From NCBI GenBank assembly GCA_017474845.1, contig JAFVGS010000039.1, forward strand, positions 1-47,929: DNA of 47,929 bases, written 5' to 3'. Positions 7,656 to 14,953 of this stretch are shown here, one piece after another. The position numbers and the translations under genes were made by a program. This DNA is from Prevotella sp. Its GTDB lineage: Bacteria; Bacteroidota; Bacteroidia; Bacteroidales; Bacteroidaceae. Numbering within the stretch: position 1 is the first letter of the stretch; the number at the start of each line of letters is the position of its first letter. Under the pieces are notes generated by a model, which searched no databases, was not told where the DNA came from, and saw only the letters and a program-made list of their open reading frames with translations.

Positions 7656-9689
7656 ATGCCAAGAGGTATGAAGAAAGGAAAAGATATAGGAAGACGTATG
7701 CGGATGCTGGTGGCGGTAGGAGTAATCTCTTACCTCTTGCCTCTTACCTCTTATCTCTTTTCCTCCTGTGCCAAGATGGGCAGTCCTGACGGTGGATGGT
7801 ATGACGACGATCCGCCAAAGGTGGTCAGGTGCGTCCCAGACGACCAGTCTGTGAACGTGAAGAGCAAGAAGGTGACCATCTACTTCGACGAATACATCAA
7901 ACTGGAGGATGCCACGAACAAGGTCATCATCTCGCCCCCACAGTTGGAGGCACCAGAGATCAAAGGCTCTGGCAAAAAGGTGGTCGTGGAGTTGCAGGAC
8001 ACCTTGAAGGAGAACACTACCTATACCATTGACTTCAGCGACGCCATCGTCGACAATAACGAGGGTAATCCGCTGGGATCGTATGCCTTCACTTTCTCTA
8101 CCGGCGAGCACGTTGACACCTTTGAGGTGTCTGGCTATGTGCTCGACGCCAGCAACCTTGAACCCATCAAAGGTATCATGGTGGGGCTTTACGACGACCT
8201 CGCCGACTCTGCCTTCAAGACCAAGCCGCTACAGCGCGTCTCGCGTACCGACAGTCGGGGCCACTTTGTGGTGAAGGGCATCGCCCCAGGCACCTATCGG
8301 GCCTATGCCCTGCAGGATATGGACAACGACTTCCATTTCACCCAGCGCGGTGAGATGCTGGCTTTCAACCATGAGACATTCTCGCCCAGTTCTAAGCCCG
8401 ATACTCGTGTCGATACCATCTGGCGTGACTCGCTGCATATCGATGCCCTGATACCTGTGCCCTACACCCACTTCCTGCCTGACGATATCACCTTGATGGC
8501 TTTTTCCCATATACAGACGGACCGCTATCTGCTCAAGACGGAACGTAAGGATGCGGAGAAGATCTCTTTGTTTTTCACCTACGGTCATCCGGAACTGCCC
8601 GTCATCAAAGGCATGAACTTCGAGGCCGACAGCGCCTTTGTCATTGAGACCAACGAGAAGCAGGACACCATCCACTACTGGCTGCGCGACACAGCTCTCG
8701 TGAATCAGGATACCCTCCGTTTGGAAATCTCCTACATGATGACGGACACACTTGGGAATCTCGTCAGCCAGACCGATACCCTCGATGTGCTGGCGAAGAC
8801 ACCATACGAGAAGCGGGTGAAGGACAAGGCCAAGGAGATTGAGAAATGGCAGAAGGAGCAGGAGAAGAAAAAGAAGCGCGACCAGCCCTACGACTCCATC
8901 TATCCTGTGCAGCCGCTGAAGCTCGACATCAAGATTCCTTCTGCGATGGTGCCCGACGAGAAGGTGCGCATAGAGGTGCCGAACCCGTTGGTGCGCTGTG
9001 ATACCTCCGCCATCCATCTCTATTCGCAGATTGACAGTCTGTGGTATGAGGCAGCGTTTGAGTTTAAGCCTGTGTCAGGCACCATCCGGCAGTTTGAGAT
9101 TACGGCAGACTGGCGACCCAATACGGAATACAGCCTGGAGATAGACTCTGCTGCCTTTGAGAATATCTACGGTCTGGTGTCGAACAAATTCAAGCAGGGC
9201 ATCAAAGTGAAGAACCTCGACGAGCTGGGTACGCTGACGCTCAACCTCAGCGGGGTGACAGATTCCGTGCCGTTAAGGGTACAGCTGTTGAACAGTTCCG
9301 GTAATGTCGTCAAGGAGATTGTGGCTAAAAACAATGTTGCCCACTTCGACTATATTATGCCAAACAAATACTATGTCAGCGCCTTCCTTGATGCCAACGG
9401 CAACGGCAAATGGGATACCGGCGACTATGACTTGGACCTGCAGCCGGAGGATGTGTTCTACTACAACCGCGAGATAGAGTGCAAGGAGAAGTGGGACATC
9501 ACCCAGTCGTGGAATCTCACTGGCACACCGCGCTTCCGGCAGAAACCAGGTGCCATCACAAAGCAAAAACCTGACGCAGACAAGAAGCAGAAGAACCGTA
9601 ATGCAGACCGCGCCAAAAAGCTCGGCATACCATATAATAAGGATAAGATTGTAAAAGTAAAAAGGAAAGACAATGAGAAAGACGAATAG
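7656..9689 (+). CDS. Ig-like domain lipoprotein
   Basis: A 677-residue surface or periplasmic lipoprotein. The N-terminus has basic residues, a hydrophobic stretch and the lipobox LFSSC (cysteine near residue 38). A bacterial Ig-like (SbsA/Big_5 type) domain follows (about 55-150, ending YTIDFSDAIVDNNEGNPLGSYAFTFSTG). Then comes a carboxypeptidase-regulatory-like beta domain (about 160-215). A long beta-rich body has a charged KEIEKWQKEQEKKKKRD linker near 395-410. The C-terminal part has FLDANGNGKWDTGDYD and a very basic tail. The first ATG abuts the GH3 stop; an ATG at 7668 is an equally good start. The hydrophobic part of the signal peptide is encoded by a heptamer tract. Such proteins occur in outer membrane assemblies of gliding or Por-type secretion relatives. 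The role here is unknown. Confidence 0.75.
   Translation: MPRGMKKGKDIGRRMRMLVAVGVISYLLPLTSYLFSSCAKMGSPDGGWYDDDPPKVVRCVPDDQSVNVKSKKVTIYFDEYIKLEDATNKVIISPPQLEAPEIKGSGKKVVVELQDTLKENTTYTIDFSDAIVDNNEGNPLGSYAFTFSTGEHVDTFEVSGYVLDASNLEPIKGIMVGLYDDLADSAFKTKPLQRVSRTDSRGHFVVKGIAPGTYRAYALQDMDNDFHFTQRGEMLAFNHETFSPSSKPDTRVDTIWRDSLHIDALIPVPYTHFLPDDITLMAFSHIQTDRYLLKTERKDAEKISLFFTYGHPELPVIKGMNFEADSAFVIETNEKQDTIHYWLRDTALVNQDTLRLEISYMMTDTLGNLVSQTDTLDVLAKTPYEKRVKDKAKEIEKWQKEQEKKKKRDQPYDSIYPVQPLKLDIKIPSAMVPDEKVRIEVPNPLVRCDTSAIHLYSQIDSLWYEAAFEFKPVSGTIRQFEITADWRPNTEYSLEIDSAAFENIYGLVSNKFKQGIKVKNLDELGTLTLNLSGVTDSVPLRVQLLNSSGNVVKEIVAKNNVAHFDYIMPNKYYVSAFLDANGNGKWDTGDYDLDLQPEDVFYYNREIECKEKWDITQSWNLTGTPRFRQKPGAITKQKPDADKKQKNRNADRAKKLGIPYNKDKIVKVKRKDNEKDE
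7727..7761 (+). repeat. Heptamer tract (CTCTTAC family) in a signal peptide
   Basis: Five heptamers, CTCTTAC, CTCTTGC, CTCTTAC, CTCTTAT and CTCTTTT, run without a break. They encode SYLLPLTSYLF, the hydrophobic core of the lipoprotein signal peptide of the Ig-like protein. Confidence 0.8.
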
Positions 9690-10521
9690 TATAGTGACAA
9701 GGTTAAGTGGGTGGGTAAAGAGTATTTTGCTTTTTTACCTTTTTACCTTTTTACCTTTAACCGCTTCGGCTCAGTGCGGTATAGAGAATATTGCTTTCAA
9801 GTCGGGTGAGGAACTCAATTATGACCTTTATTTCAACTGGAAGTTTATCTGGATGAAAGTGGGTACTGCCGAGATGGATACGAAGATGGAGAAGTTTGAG
9901 GGTAAGGACGCCTGGAAGTCGTACCTGATCACTCGTGGCAATGAGAAACTCGACAAGTTCTTTGTCATGCGGGATACATTGCTCTCCTATTGTAATCCAG
10001 ATCTCTCGCCGCTCTATTTCCGCAAGGGAGCACATGAGGGTGACCGTTATTACGTCGATGAGATATGGTACAGCTATCCCCACGGCAACTGCCAGCTGAA
10101 GAAGCACCGCATCGATGCTGACGGTGAGGAGCGTTGGCAGACAACCACCTACAGGTCTTGCATCTACGATATGATGTCGATTTTCCTCCGTGCCCGTAAC
10201 TTCGATCCCTCGAAGATGAAAAAGAACCAGACGATACCCATGCCCGTCAGCGATGCCAGTCGTCTGAACAACTCGTGGCTGGAGTTCCGTGGCAGGGAGA
10301 ACTATAAGATGAGCGACACGAAGGAGAAGTACCGTTGTGTGGTATTCTCGTTCTATGAGCGGGATAATGGCAAGAGCAAGGAACTGCTGCGCTTCTGGGT
10401 GACCGACGACGATAACCATATACCAGTACGCCTCGACATGTTCCTTTCATTCGGAAGTGCCAAGGCGTATCTGAGGTCGTATAAGGGTGTCCGTAGTCCG
10501 ATGGCCGCGAAGGTCAAGTGA
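9673..10521 (+). CDS. DUF3108 exported protein
   Basis: A 282-residue secreted protein with an N-terminal signal peptide (hydrophobic SILLFYLFTFLPLTASAQ, likely cut after SAQ or TASA). The body matches DUF3108: a single beta-rich domain beginning IAFKSGEELNYDLYFNWKFIWMKVGTAEM and including IYDMMSIFLRAR and PVRLDMFLSFGSAKAYL. The family is periplasmic and of unknown function; the fold resembles lipid-handling beta barrels, so an envelope role is possible. Its start overlaps the Ig-like lipoprotein by 17 bases, giving a GH3-lipoprotein-DUF3108 unit. Its stop codon directly abuts the stop of the convergent phosphatase gene. The signal peptide core is repeat-encoded. Confidence 0.8.
   Translation: MRKTNSIVTRLSGWVKSILLFYLFTFLPLTASAQCGIENIAFKSGEELNYDLYFNWKFIWMKVGTAEMDTKMEKFEGKDAWKSYLITRGNEKLDKFFVMRDTLLSYCNPDLSPLYFRKGAHEGDRYYVDEIWYSYPHGNCQLKKHRIDADGEERWQTTTYRSCIYDMMSIFLRARNFDPSKMKKNQTIPMPVSDASRLNNSWLEFRGRENYKMSDTKEKYRCVVFSFYERDNGKSKELLRFWVTDDDNHIPVRLDMFLSFGSAKAYLRSYKGVRSPMAAKVK
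9732..9762 (+). repeat. Octamer/heptamer tract (TTTTTACC family) in a signal peptide
   Basis: Three copies of TTTTTACC and one TTTAACC encode the FYLFTFLPL core of the DUF3108 signal peptide. A related tract occurs on the opposite coding strand at 41365-41400. Confidence 0.75.
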
Positions 10522-11850
10522 TTATTTCTCGAACTCCTTGATTTTATTCAGATAATACTGGCGCAGGTCCTGCCACTTGTAGTAGGGCCAGTTGTCAGTC
10601 TGTGCAGGCAGATAAGCCTCGCGCTCGTTCAGCAGGGCTTTCACGAGGATGTCGTCACCCGTTGTGGGGGATTGGTATTCCACGCCTTTCACTTTCTTCA
10701 CTTTCGGACGGTAGAACACCAGCTGGATGTTGCAGGCCATGGGGAAGATGCGGTAGTTGCGCCAATAAGTATCCAGCTCGTTGAGGTTCTCCACAGCCAT
10801 ACCGCAGTTGTCGAGCTCTAACAGACAGGCCAAGGGCATGACGCATACCTCGTGTCCGAAGCGCAGGGTGGCCTGTGTCTGGGTAACGGTATCTGCCGTC
10901 TGGATGATGTTCTTCAGCAGGTTCAGCTGGCTAAAAGGCATCTTTGTGCCAGAGACGGGTGAGGCTGCGTAGTCGAGATACCAGCCGATGTTGCGGATGC
11001 GCCACTGGTCGTACACCTCATCGTCGGTGAAGAGCGACAGCAGTTCGATGTCCGTATCGTGGCTCTGCATATTGGCAGCCACTTCAAAGAGACGACGCAT
11101 GAAGTCACCAGAAGCTACATTGTTATAGACCCATTGCTGATCGTTGAAGAGGGCTTTCATCAGGCGCTCTGGGTGGGTGTACTTCTGCCTGGCCTCTTCC
11201 GTCTCTTTGTCGCCGGTTGTATTTCCCTGTTTCTTGACGATGCCCTCCCAGGGCTGGTTCAGATAATATTGCAGCGACTCGCTCACGTCGTTGTGGATCT
11301 GTGCCGTGGGGTTGGCAGCAGCCAGTTCCTCACACTCGGCCACCATCGAGAGGATACAGCGGATGACGACGGTGCTGCGGGCATCAATCTTCACGCCAGG
11401 AGTCTTGAAGATCTCCGGGAAGTGCTGGACCATACGCTTACCGATGCCGTGATGCTGGCGCTCGCCGACGGTTGTCAGATCGCCTAAGCGCTTTTCCGTT
11501 GTGGGGTGGAAGGCCTCTAACTTCTGGAGCGTTTCTTCGCCTAATGGGGTCAGTTTCCCAGCCTCGTGGGCACTCCTCAGCGTGGTCATGGGCAGCCGGT
11601 AGTCGCCCTCCCAGATCAGCCAGCGCGAGCCATGACGGCCGTAGTGGGTCATGTAGAAAGGCTCATAGCCTTTGGGAGCAGGTGTCAGCGCCTTGTCCGT
11701 CAGCTGACGGTCGTAGTCCAGATAGTTACTCCCCGCCAGATAACGGTTGGCGGCAATCTCGTCTTTGGCAGAAGTCTCAAATACAGGCGCCTTCTGTGCC
11801 TGTGCAGCCATCACAAAGCCGATGGCCATCATCAACAGTTGTCTTTTCAT
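10522..11850 (-). CDS. Histidine acid phosphatase (MINPP/phytase-like)
   Basis: A 442-residue exported phosphatase of the branch-2 histidine phosphatase superfamily. A signal peptide (MKRQLLMMAIGFVMAAQAQ) is followed by the catalytic RHG motif at 72-74 (YMTHYGRHGSRW; His73 takes the phosphate). The C-terminal proton-donor motif is RFGHEVCVMPLACLLEL, with His333-Glu334. A glutamate rather than the usual HD pair recalls MINPP-type inositol polyphosphate phosphatases, where it is HAE, so phytate or inositol phosphates are plausible substrates. That specificity is inference. It is separated by 38 bases from the upstream GT8 gene on the same strand and may be read with it. Confidence 0.82.
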   Translation of the reverse strand: MKRQLLMMAIGFVMAAQAQKAPVFETSAKDEIAANRYLAGSNYLDYDRQLTDKALTPAPKGYEPFYMTHYGRHGSRWLIWEGDYRLPMTTLRSAHEAGKLTPLGEETLQKLEAFHPTTEKRLGDLTTVGERQHHGIGKRMVQHFPEIFKTPGVKIDARSTVVIRCILSMVAECEELAAANPTAQIHNDVSESLQYYLNQPWEGIVKKQGNTTGDKETEEARQKYTHPERLMKALFNDQQWVYNNVASGDFMRRLFEVAANMQSHDTDIELLSLFTDDEVYDQWRIRNIGWYLDYAASPVSGTKMPFSQLNLLKNIIQTADTVTQTQATLRFGHEVCVMPLACLLELDNCGMAVENLNELDTYWRNYRIFPMACNIQLVFYRPKVKKVKGVEYQSPTTGDDILVKALLNEREAYLPAQTDNWPYYKWQDLRQYYLNKIKEFEK

Positions 11851-11888
11851 TATTCTTGTTTGTTTGGTTATTATCAGGAGAAAGAATA

Positions 11889-12782
11889 TTACTTGCCAAA
11901 GCTGGCTTCAATCTGGCGGAGCCGATATTGCAGATAAGTCACGATTTTATACGACAGGGGGAAATATTTCCGTTCCTTGTAGCCGATGAAATCATACATG
12001 GTCGCATAACGTATGAAGTCGGGTTTCAAGGGATGGACACATTCCTTGAACCAGGGTTTCAGCCCGCGGCAGTAGTGTACGATGTAAGGATCTTTACGAT
12101 CTTCAAGGATACGGTCCCACTTGCTGAAATGTATCTGCCATTCACTAGTGGGATAGAACCAATCCTCCATGAAGTTGTATTTGAAATCGAGGTACAGCAC
12201 CTTGCCGCTCAGAGTCTTGTTGGCAGCGTCCTGATCAGGAAAGAGACAGGTGTCCGTATGCTCTTTCAGATAGGTCACCATCTTCTGGCCTATATCGTTT
12301 TGCCGCCAGTAGTCGAGGTTGATGAACAGCACGCCGGCGTTGAAATATGGTGTGGCGATCTTATTGCGGTTGTGTACAAAGATGTCATCGCCCCGCTGGT
12401 CTTCCACCACGCCGCAGGCATAGCCGTCAAGTGGTGTGTTCCACAAGTCGGATAGATCATGGCGAACGATGATGTCGCCGTCGAGATAGATCACCTTAGA
12501 GTCTTCTATCAGGTCGGCAATCATAAAGCGGTTATAGGTGGCGAAGGTATAGCGCTTGTAGAAGGGCAGGTTGTCGTAGAGTTCTTTGGGAATCTGTTTG
12601 ACGACTATCTGCTGTTTGTAAATATCGGCCAGACGGTCAAACTTGCTGACGTTTTCATCTGTCAGCCCATCAGTAAGCAGGTATATGCGACAGTCGTTCT
12701 GACGGTTGTTTTCGAAGATGGAAGTGATTAATGCCAGGCACGGCATCACATAGTTGTTGTCTAAGCTAATGGCGAAGTTCAT
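11889..12782 (-). CDS. Glycosyltransferase family 8
   Basis: A 297-residue GT-A fold enzyme like the LPS galactosyl/glucosyltransferases (RfaI/RfaJ and LgtC type), retaining and metal-dependent. It opens with the family N-terminus MNFAISLDNNYVMPCLALITSIFENN. The DxD metal/UDP-sugar motif is VIYLDGDIIVRHDLSDLW (Asp101, Asp103). The late HYCRGLKPW histidine also binds the nucleotide. It probably adds a hexose to LPS or another surface glycan at the cytoplasmic membrane. The sugar donor cannot be decided. A minus-strand -7 box TATCTTTG lies 14 bases upstream of the start. Confidence 0.87.
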   Translation of the reverse strand: MNFAISLDNNYVMPCLALITSIFENNRQNDCRIYLLTDGLTDENVSKFDRLADIYKQQIVVKQIPKELYDNLPFYKRYTFATYNRFMIADLIEDSKVIYLDGDIIVRHDLSDLWNTPLDGYACGVVEDQRGDDIFVHNRNKIATPYFNAGVLFINLDYWRQNDIGQKMVTYLKEHTDTCLFPDQDAANKTLSGKVLYLDFKYNFMEDWFYPTSEWQIHFSKWDRILEDRKDPYIVHYCRGLKPWFKECVHPLKPDFIRYATMYDFIGYKERKYFPLSYKIVTYLQYRLRQIEASFGK

Positions 12783-12796
12783 ATGCTTTTTGTTTG

Positions 12797-12804
12797 CAAA
12801 GATA
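12797..12804 (-). promoter_or_regulatory. -7 box of the GT8 gene
   Basis: The complement reads TATCTTTG, a perfect TAnnTTTG, 14 bases before the GT8 start codon. The leader must be very short. Confidence 0.6.
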
Positions 12805-12842
12805 CAAATAAAACCTTAATAATATCACGGCGGGAGCATTTT

Positions 12843-12886
12843 TTTCACTTTTCACTTTTCACTTTACACTTTTTTTACTACCTTTG
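12843..12886 (+). promoter_or_regulatory. yicC-gmk-nadD promoter with heptamer tract
   Basis: The -7 box TACCTTTG is at 12879-12886. The place where a -33 element should be is occupied by four heptamers (TTTCACT three times, then TTACACT; 12843-12870). Copy-number change here would shift sequence at the polymerase contact region, so the tract could tune this promoter. Confidence 0.6.
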
Positions 12887-12913
12887 CGGCTGATTATTAT
12901 AAAATAGGTATAT

Positions 12914-13789
12914 ATGATACAATCAATGACGGGCTACGGCAAGGCTGTCGTGGCCTATGAGGAGAAAAAAATCCATGTGGAGGTGAAGTCACTCAACTCG
13001 AAGCAGCTTGACCTGAACACCCGTATCGCACCGCTCTACCGCGAGAAGGAGATGGAGATGCGCCAGATGGTAGCCGAGGCCCTCATCAGGGGTAAGGTGG
13101 ACATGAGTGTGTGGATAGAAAAGGATATGGTCGTGGATCCGACGCCCATCAACGCGGCTCTTGTGGAGAACTATTACCAGCAGATAAAGACCATCTCGGA
13201 GAAGACGGGAATCGCTATGCCTGGGGACTGCTTCTACACGCTGTTGCGGATGCCTGACGTGCTGACGAAGACAGAGACGGATGTGCTCGACGAGGCAGAG
13301 TGGATGGTGGTGCGCGGCGCTGTGGCCGAGGCGCTGAAGAATCTGGTGGAATTCCGTAAGCAGGAGGGTGCCGCACTACAAAAGAAGTTTACGGAGAAGA
13401 TCGACAACATCGCCAGTCTGCTGGCATCCATTGAACCCTATGAGCAGAGCCGTGTTGAGAAGATCAAGGCCCGCATCGTGGACGGTCTGCAACAGATTCC
13501 TGGTGTGGAGTATGACCGTAACCGTCTGGAGCAGGAGCTGATCTATTACATTGAGAAGCTCGACATCAGTGAGGAGAAGCAGCGCCTGACGAACCATCTG
13601 AAGTATTTCCGCGACACGATGGCTGAGCCTGCTGGACAGGGTAAGAAGTTGGGCTTCATCGCACAGGAGATGGGCCGTGAGATCAACACCACGGGCTCGA
13701 AGTCGAACCAGGCAGAGATGCAGAACATCGTCGTCAAGATGAAAGACGAGTTGGAACAAATCAAGGAACAAGTTCTGAACGCACTTTGA
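12914..13789 (+). CDS. yicC: YicC family endoribonuclease
   Basis: A 291-residue protein of the YicC family, recently recognised as an endoribonuclease acting on small RNAs and mRNAs. The N-terminal half starts with the diagnostic MIQSMTGYGKA and continues VEVKSLNSKQLDLNTRI. The C-terminal DUF1732 part (about 205-291) contains RLEQELIYYIEKLDISEEKQRLTNHLKYF and the final EMGREINTTGSKSNQAEMQNIVVKMKDELEQIKEQVLN. It is cytoplasmic. The gmk start codon follows its stop by one base, a pairing that is conserved in many bacteria. Confidence 0.93.
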   Translation: MIQSMTGYGKAVVAYEEKKIHVEVKSLNSKQLDLNTRIAPLYREKEMEMRQMVAEALIRGKVDMSVWIEKDMVVDPTPINAALVENYYQQIKTISEKTGIAMPGDCFYTLLRMPDVLTKTETDVLDEAEWMVVRGAVAEALKNLVEFRKQEGAALQKKFTEKIDNIASLLASIEPYEQSRVEKIKARIVDGLQQIPGVEYDRNRLEQELIYYIEKLDISEEKQRLTNHLKYFRDTMAEPAGQGKKLGFIAQEMGREINTTGSKSNQAEMQNIVVKMKDELEQIKEQVLNAL

Positions 13790-13790
13790 T

Positions 13791-14369
13791 ATGAGAGGTA
13801 AATTAATTATTGTAAGTGCTCCAAGCGGGACAGGTAAAAGCACAATCATCTCGTGGTTGATGAAGGAGCATCCGGAGTTGAATCTGGCGTTCTCGATCTC
13901 TTGTACGTCGAGAGCACCGAGAGGTACAGAGCAGAACGGCGTGGAGTATTTCTTCCTGACCCCAGAGGAGTTCCGCCAAAAGATTGACAATGGCGAGTTC
14001 TTGGAGTATGAGGAGGTCTACGAAGGCCGTTTCTATGGCACCTTGAAGGCTCAGGTGGAGCGACAGTTGGAGGCAGGACAGAATGTGGTGTTCGACGTCG
14101 ATGTGAAGGGTGGCGTGAACATCAAGCAGTTCTATGGCGACGAGGCGCTGAGCCTCTTCATCCAGCCGCCGTCGATAAGAGAACTCCGTCGCAGGTTGGA
14201 GGGCCGTGGTACTGATGCCCCAGAGGTCATCGACCAGCGTATCGCCCGTGCAGAATTTGAGCTGACCTTTGCGGAGAAATTCGACAAGGTGGTCGTCAAC
14301 GACATCTTGGATTATGCCGAGGCCGATGCCTTGGCCGTCATTCAGGAGTTTTTGAACATTGAACGTTGA
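13791..14369 (+). CDS. gmk: Guanylate kinase
   Basis: A 192-residue kinase converting GMP and ATP to GDP and ADP. The P-loop is SAPSGTGKST (about 9-18). The GMP-binding region SISCTSRAPRGTEQNGVEYFFLTPEEF follows (about 36-62), with the DVDVKGG segment near 100-106 and a lid region rich in arginines (IRELRRRLEGRGTD). It sits between yicC (one base gap) and nadD. The last codons (NIER) and the stop codon fall inside a heptamer tract that continues to the base before the nadD start, so the C-terminus appears to have been rewritten by the repeat. Confidence 0.96.
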   Translation: MRGKLIIVSAPSGTGKSTIISWLMKEHPELNLAFSISCTSRAPRGTEQNGVEYFFLTPEEFRQKIDNGEFLEYEEVYEGRFYGTLKAQVERQLEAGQNVVFDVDVKGGVNIKQFYGDEALSLFIQPPSIRELRRRLEGRGTDAPEVIDQRIARAEFELTFAEKFDKVVVNDILDYAEADALAVIQEFLNIER

Positions 14370-14401
14370 GATGTTTATAGTTGATGGTTTATAATTTATA
14401 G
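14353..14401 (+). repeat. Seven heptamers filling the gmk-nadD junction
   Basis: A 49-base run divides into seven units: TGAACAT, TGAACGT, TGAGATG, TTTATAG, TTGATGG, TTTATAA and TTTATAG. It begins in the last codons of gmk, contains the gmk stop codon, and ends on the base before the nadD ATG. The first units match the family at 42101-42170. Confidence 0.75.
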
Positions 14402-14953
14402 ATGATTAGGACGGGGCTCTTCGGCGGATCTTTCAATCCCATCCACAACGGACATATCTCGCTGGCTCTGCAACTGAAGGAACAGGCGGGACTTGAAGAA
14501 GTGTGGCTAATGGTATCGCCGCAGAACCCCCTGAAACAGGCTGGCGACCTGCTCGACGATGAACAACGTTTGCAGATGGCTCGTCTGGCGGTGGAGCATG
14601 TGGCGGGCATCGTGGTCAGCGACTACGAGATGCACCTGCCGAAACCGTCATACACTTGGAATACGTTACAAGCACTCTCGAAAGACTATTCTGATCGTCA
14701 GTTCGTATTGATGATCGGCGGTGATAACTGGGAGCACTTCGACCGCTGGTATCGGGCTGAGGATATCAAGGCCAACTACGAGATTGTGGTCTATACTCGG
14801 ACGCCTGACGATCCAGGATTCATCGATATATCGAGTACCGAAATCCGCCGCAGGATCCGTGAGGGTAGGGGCATCCGCAGATTGGTGCCCAAAGCCGTGG
14901 CCGACTATATTAAGGCAAACAATCTCTACTCTGAAGTGATGAGTGAAAAATGA
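14402..14953 (+). CDS. nadD: Nicotinate-nucleotide adenylyltransferase
   Basis: A 183-residue enzyme that makes nicotinate adenine dinucleotide from NaMN and ATP in NAD synthesis. It has the nucleotidyltransferase signature GLFGGSFNPIHNGHISLA (about 5-22, with the HxGH motif) and the C-terminal DISSTEIRRRIREGRGIRRLVP (about 140-161) that binds ATP phosphates. Length is slightly under the usual 190-215 residues. It is preceded by the heptamer-filled spacer after gmk, with no recognisable ribosome site, which is normal in this phylum. Its stop overlaps the next gene by four bases (ATGA). Confidence 0.95.
   Translation: MIRTGLFGGSFNPIHNGHISLALQLKEQAGLEEVWLMVSPQNPLKQAGDLLDDEQRLQMARLAVEHVAGIVVSDYEMHLPKPSYTWNTLQALSKDYSDRQFVLMIGGDNWEHFDRWYRAEDIKANYEIVVYTRTPDDPGFIDISSTEIRRRIREGRGIRRLVPKAVADYIKANNLYSEVMSEK

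Noticed and set aside
11472-12455. Plus-strand frame of 327 codons across the phosphatase and GT8 genes
   Set aside because: It spans two well-supported minus-strand genes and their spacer; no domain and no promoter.
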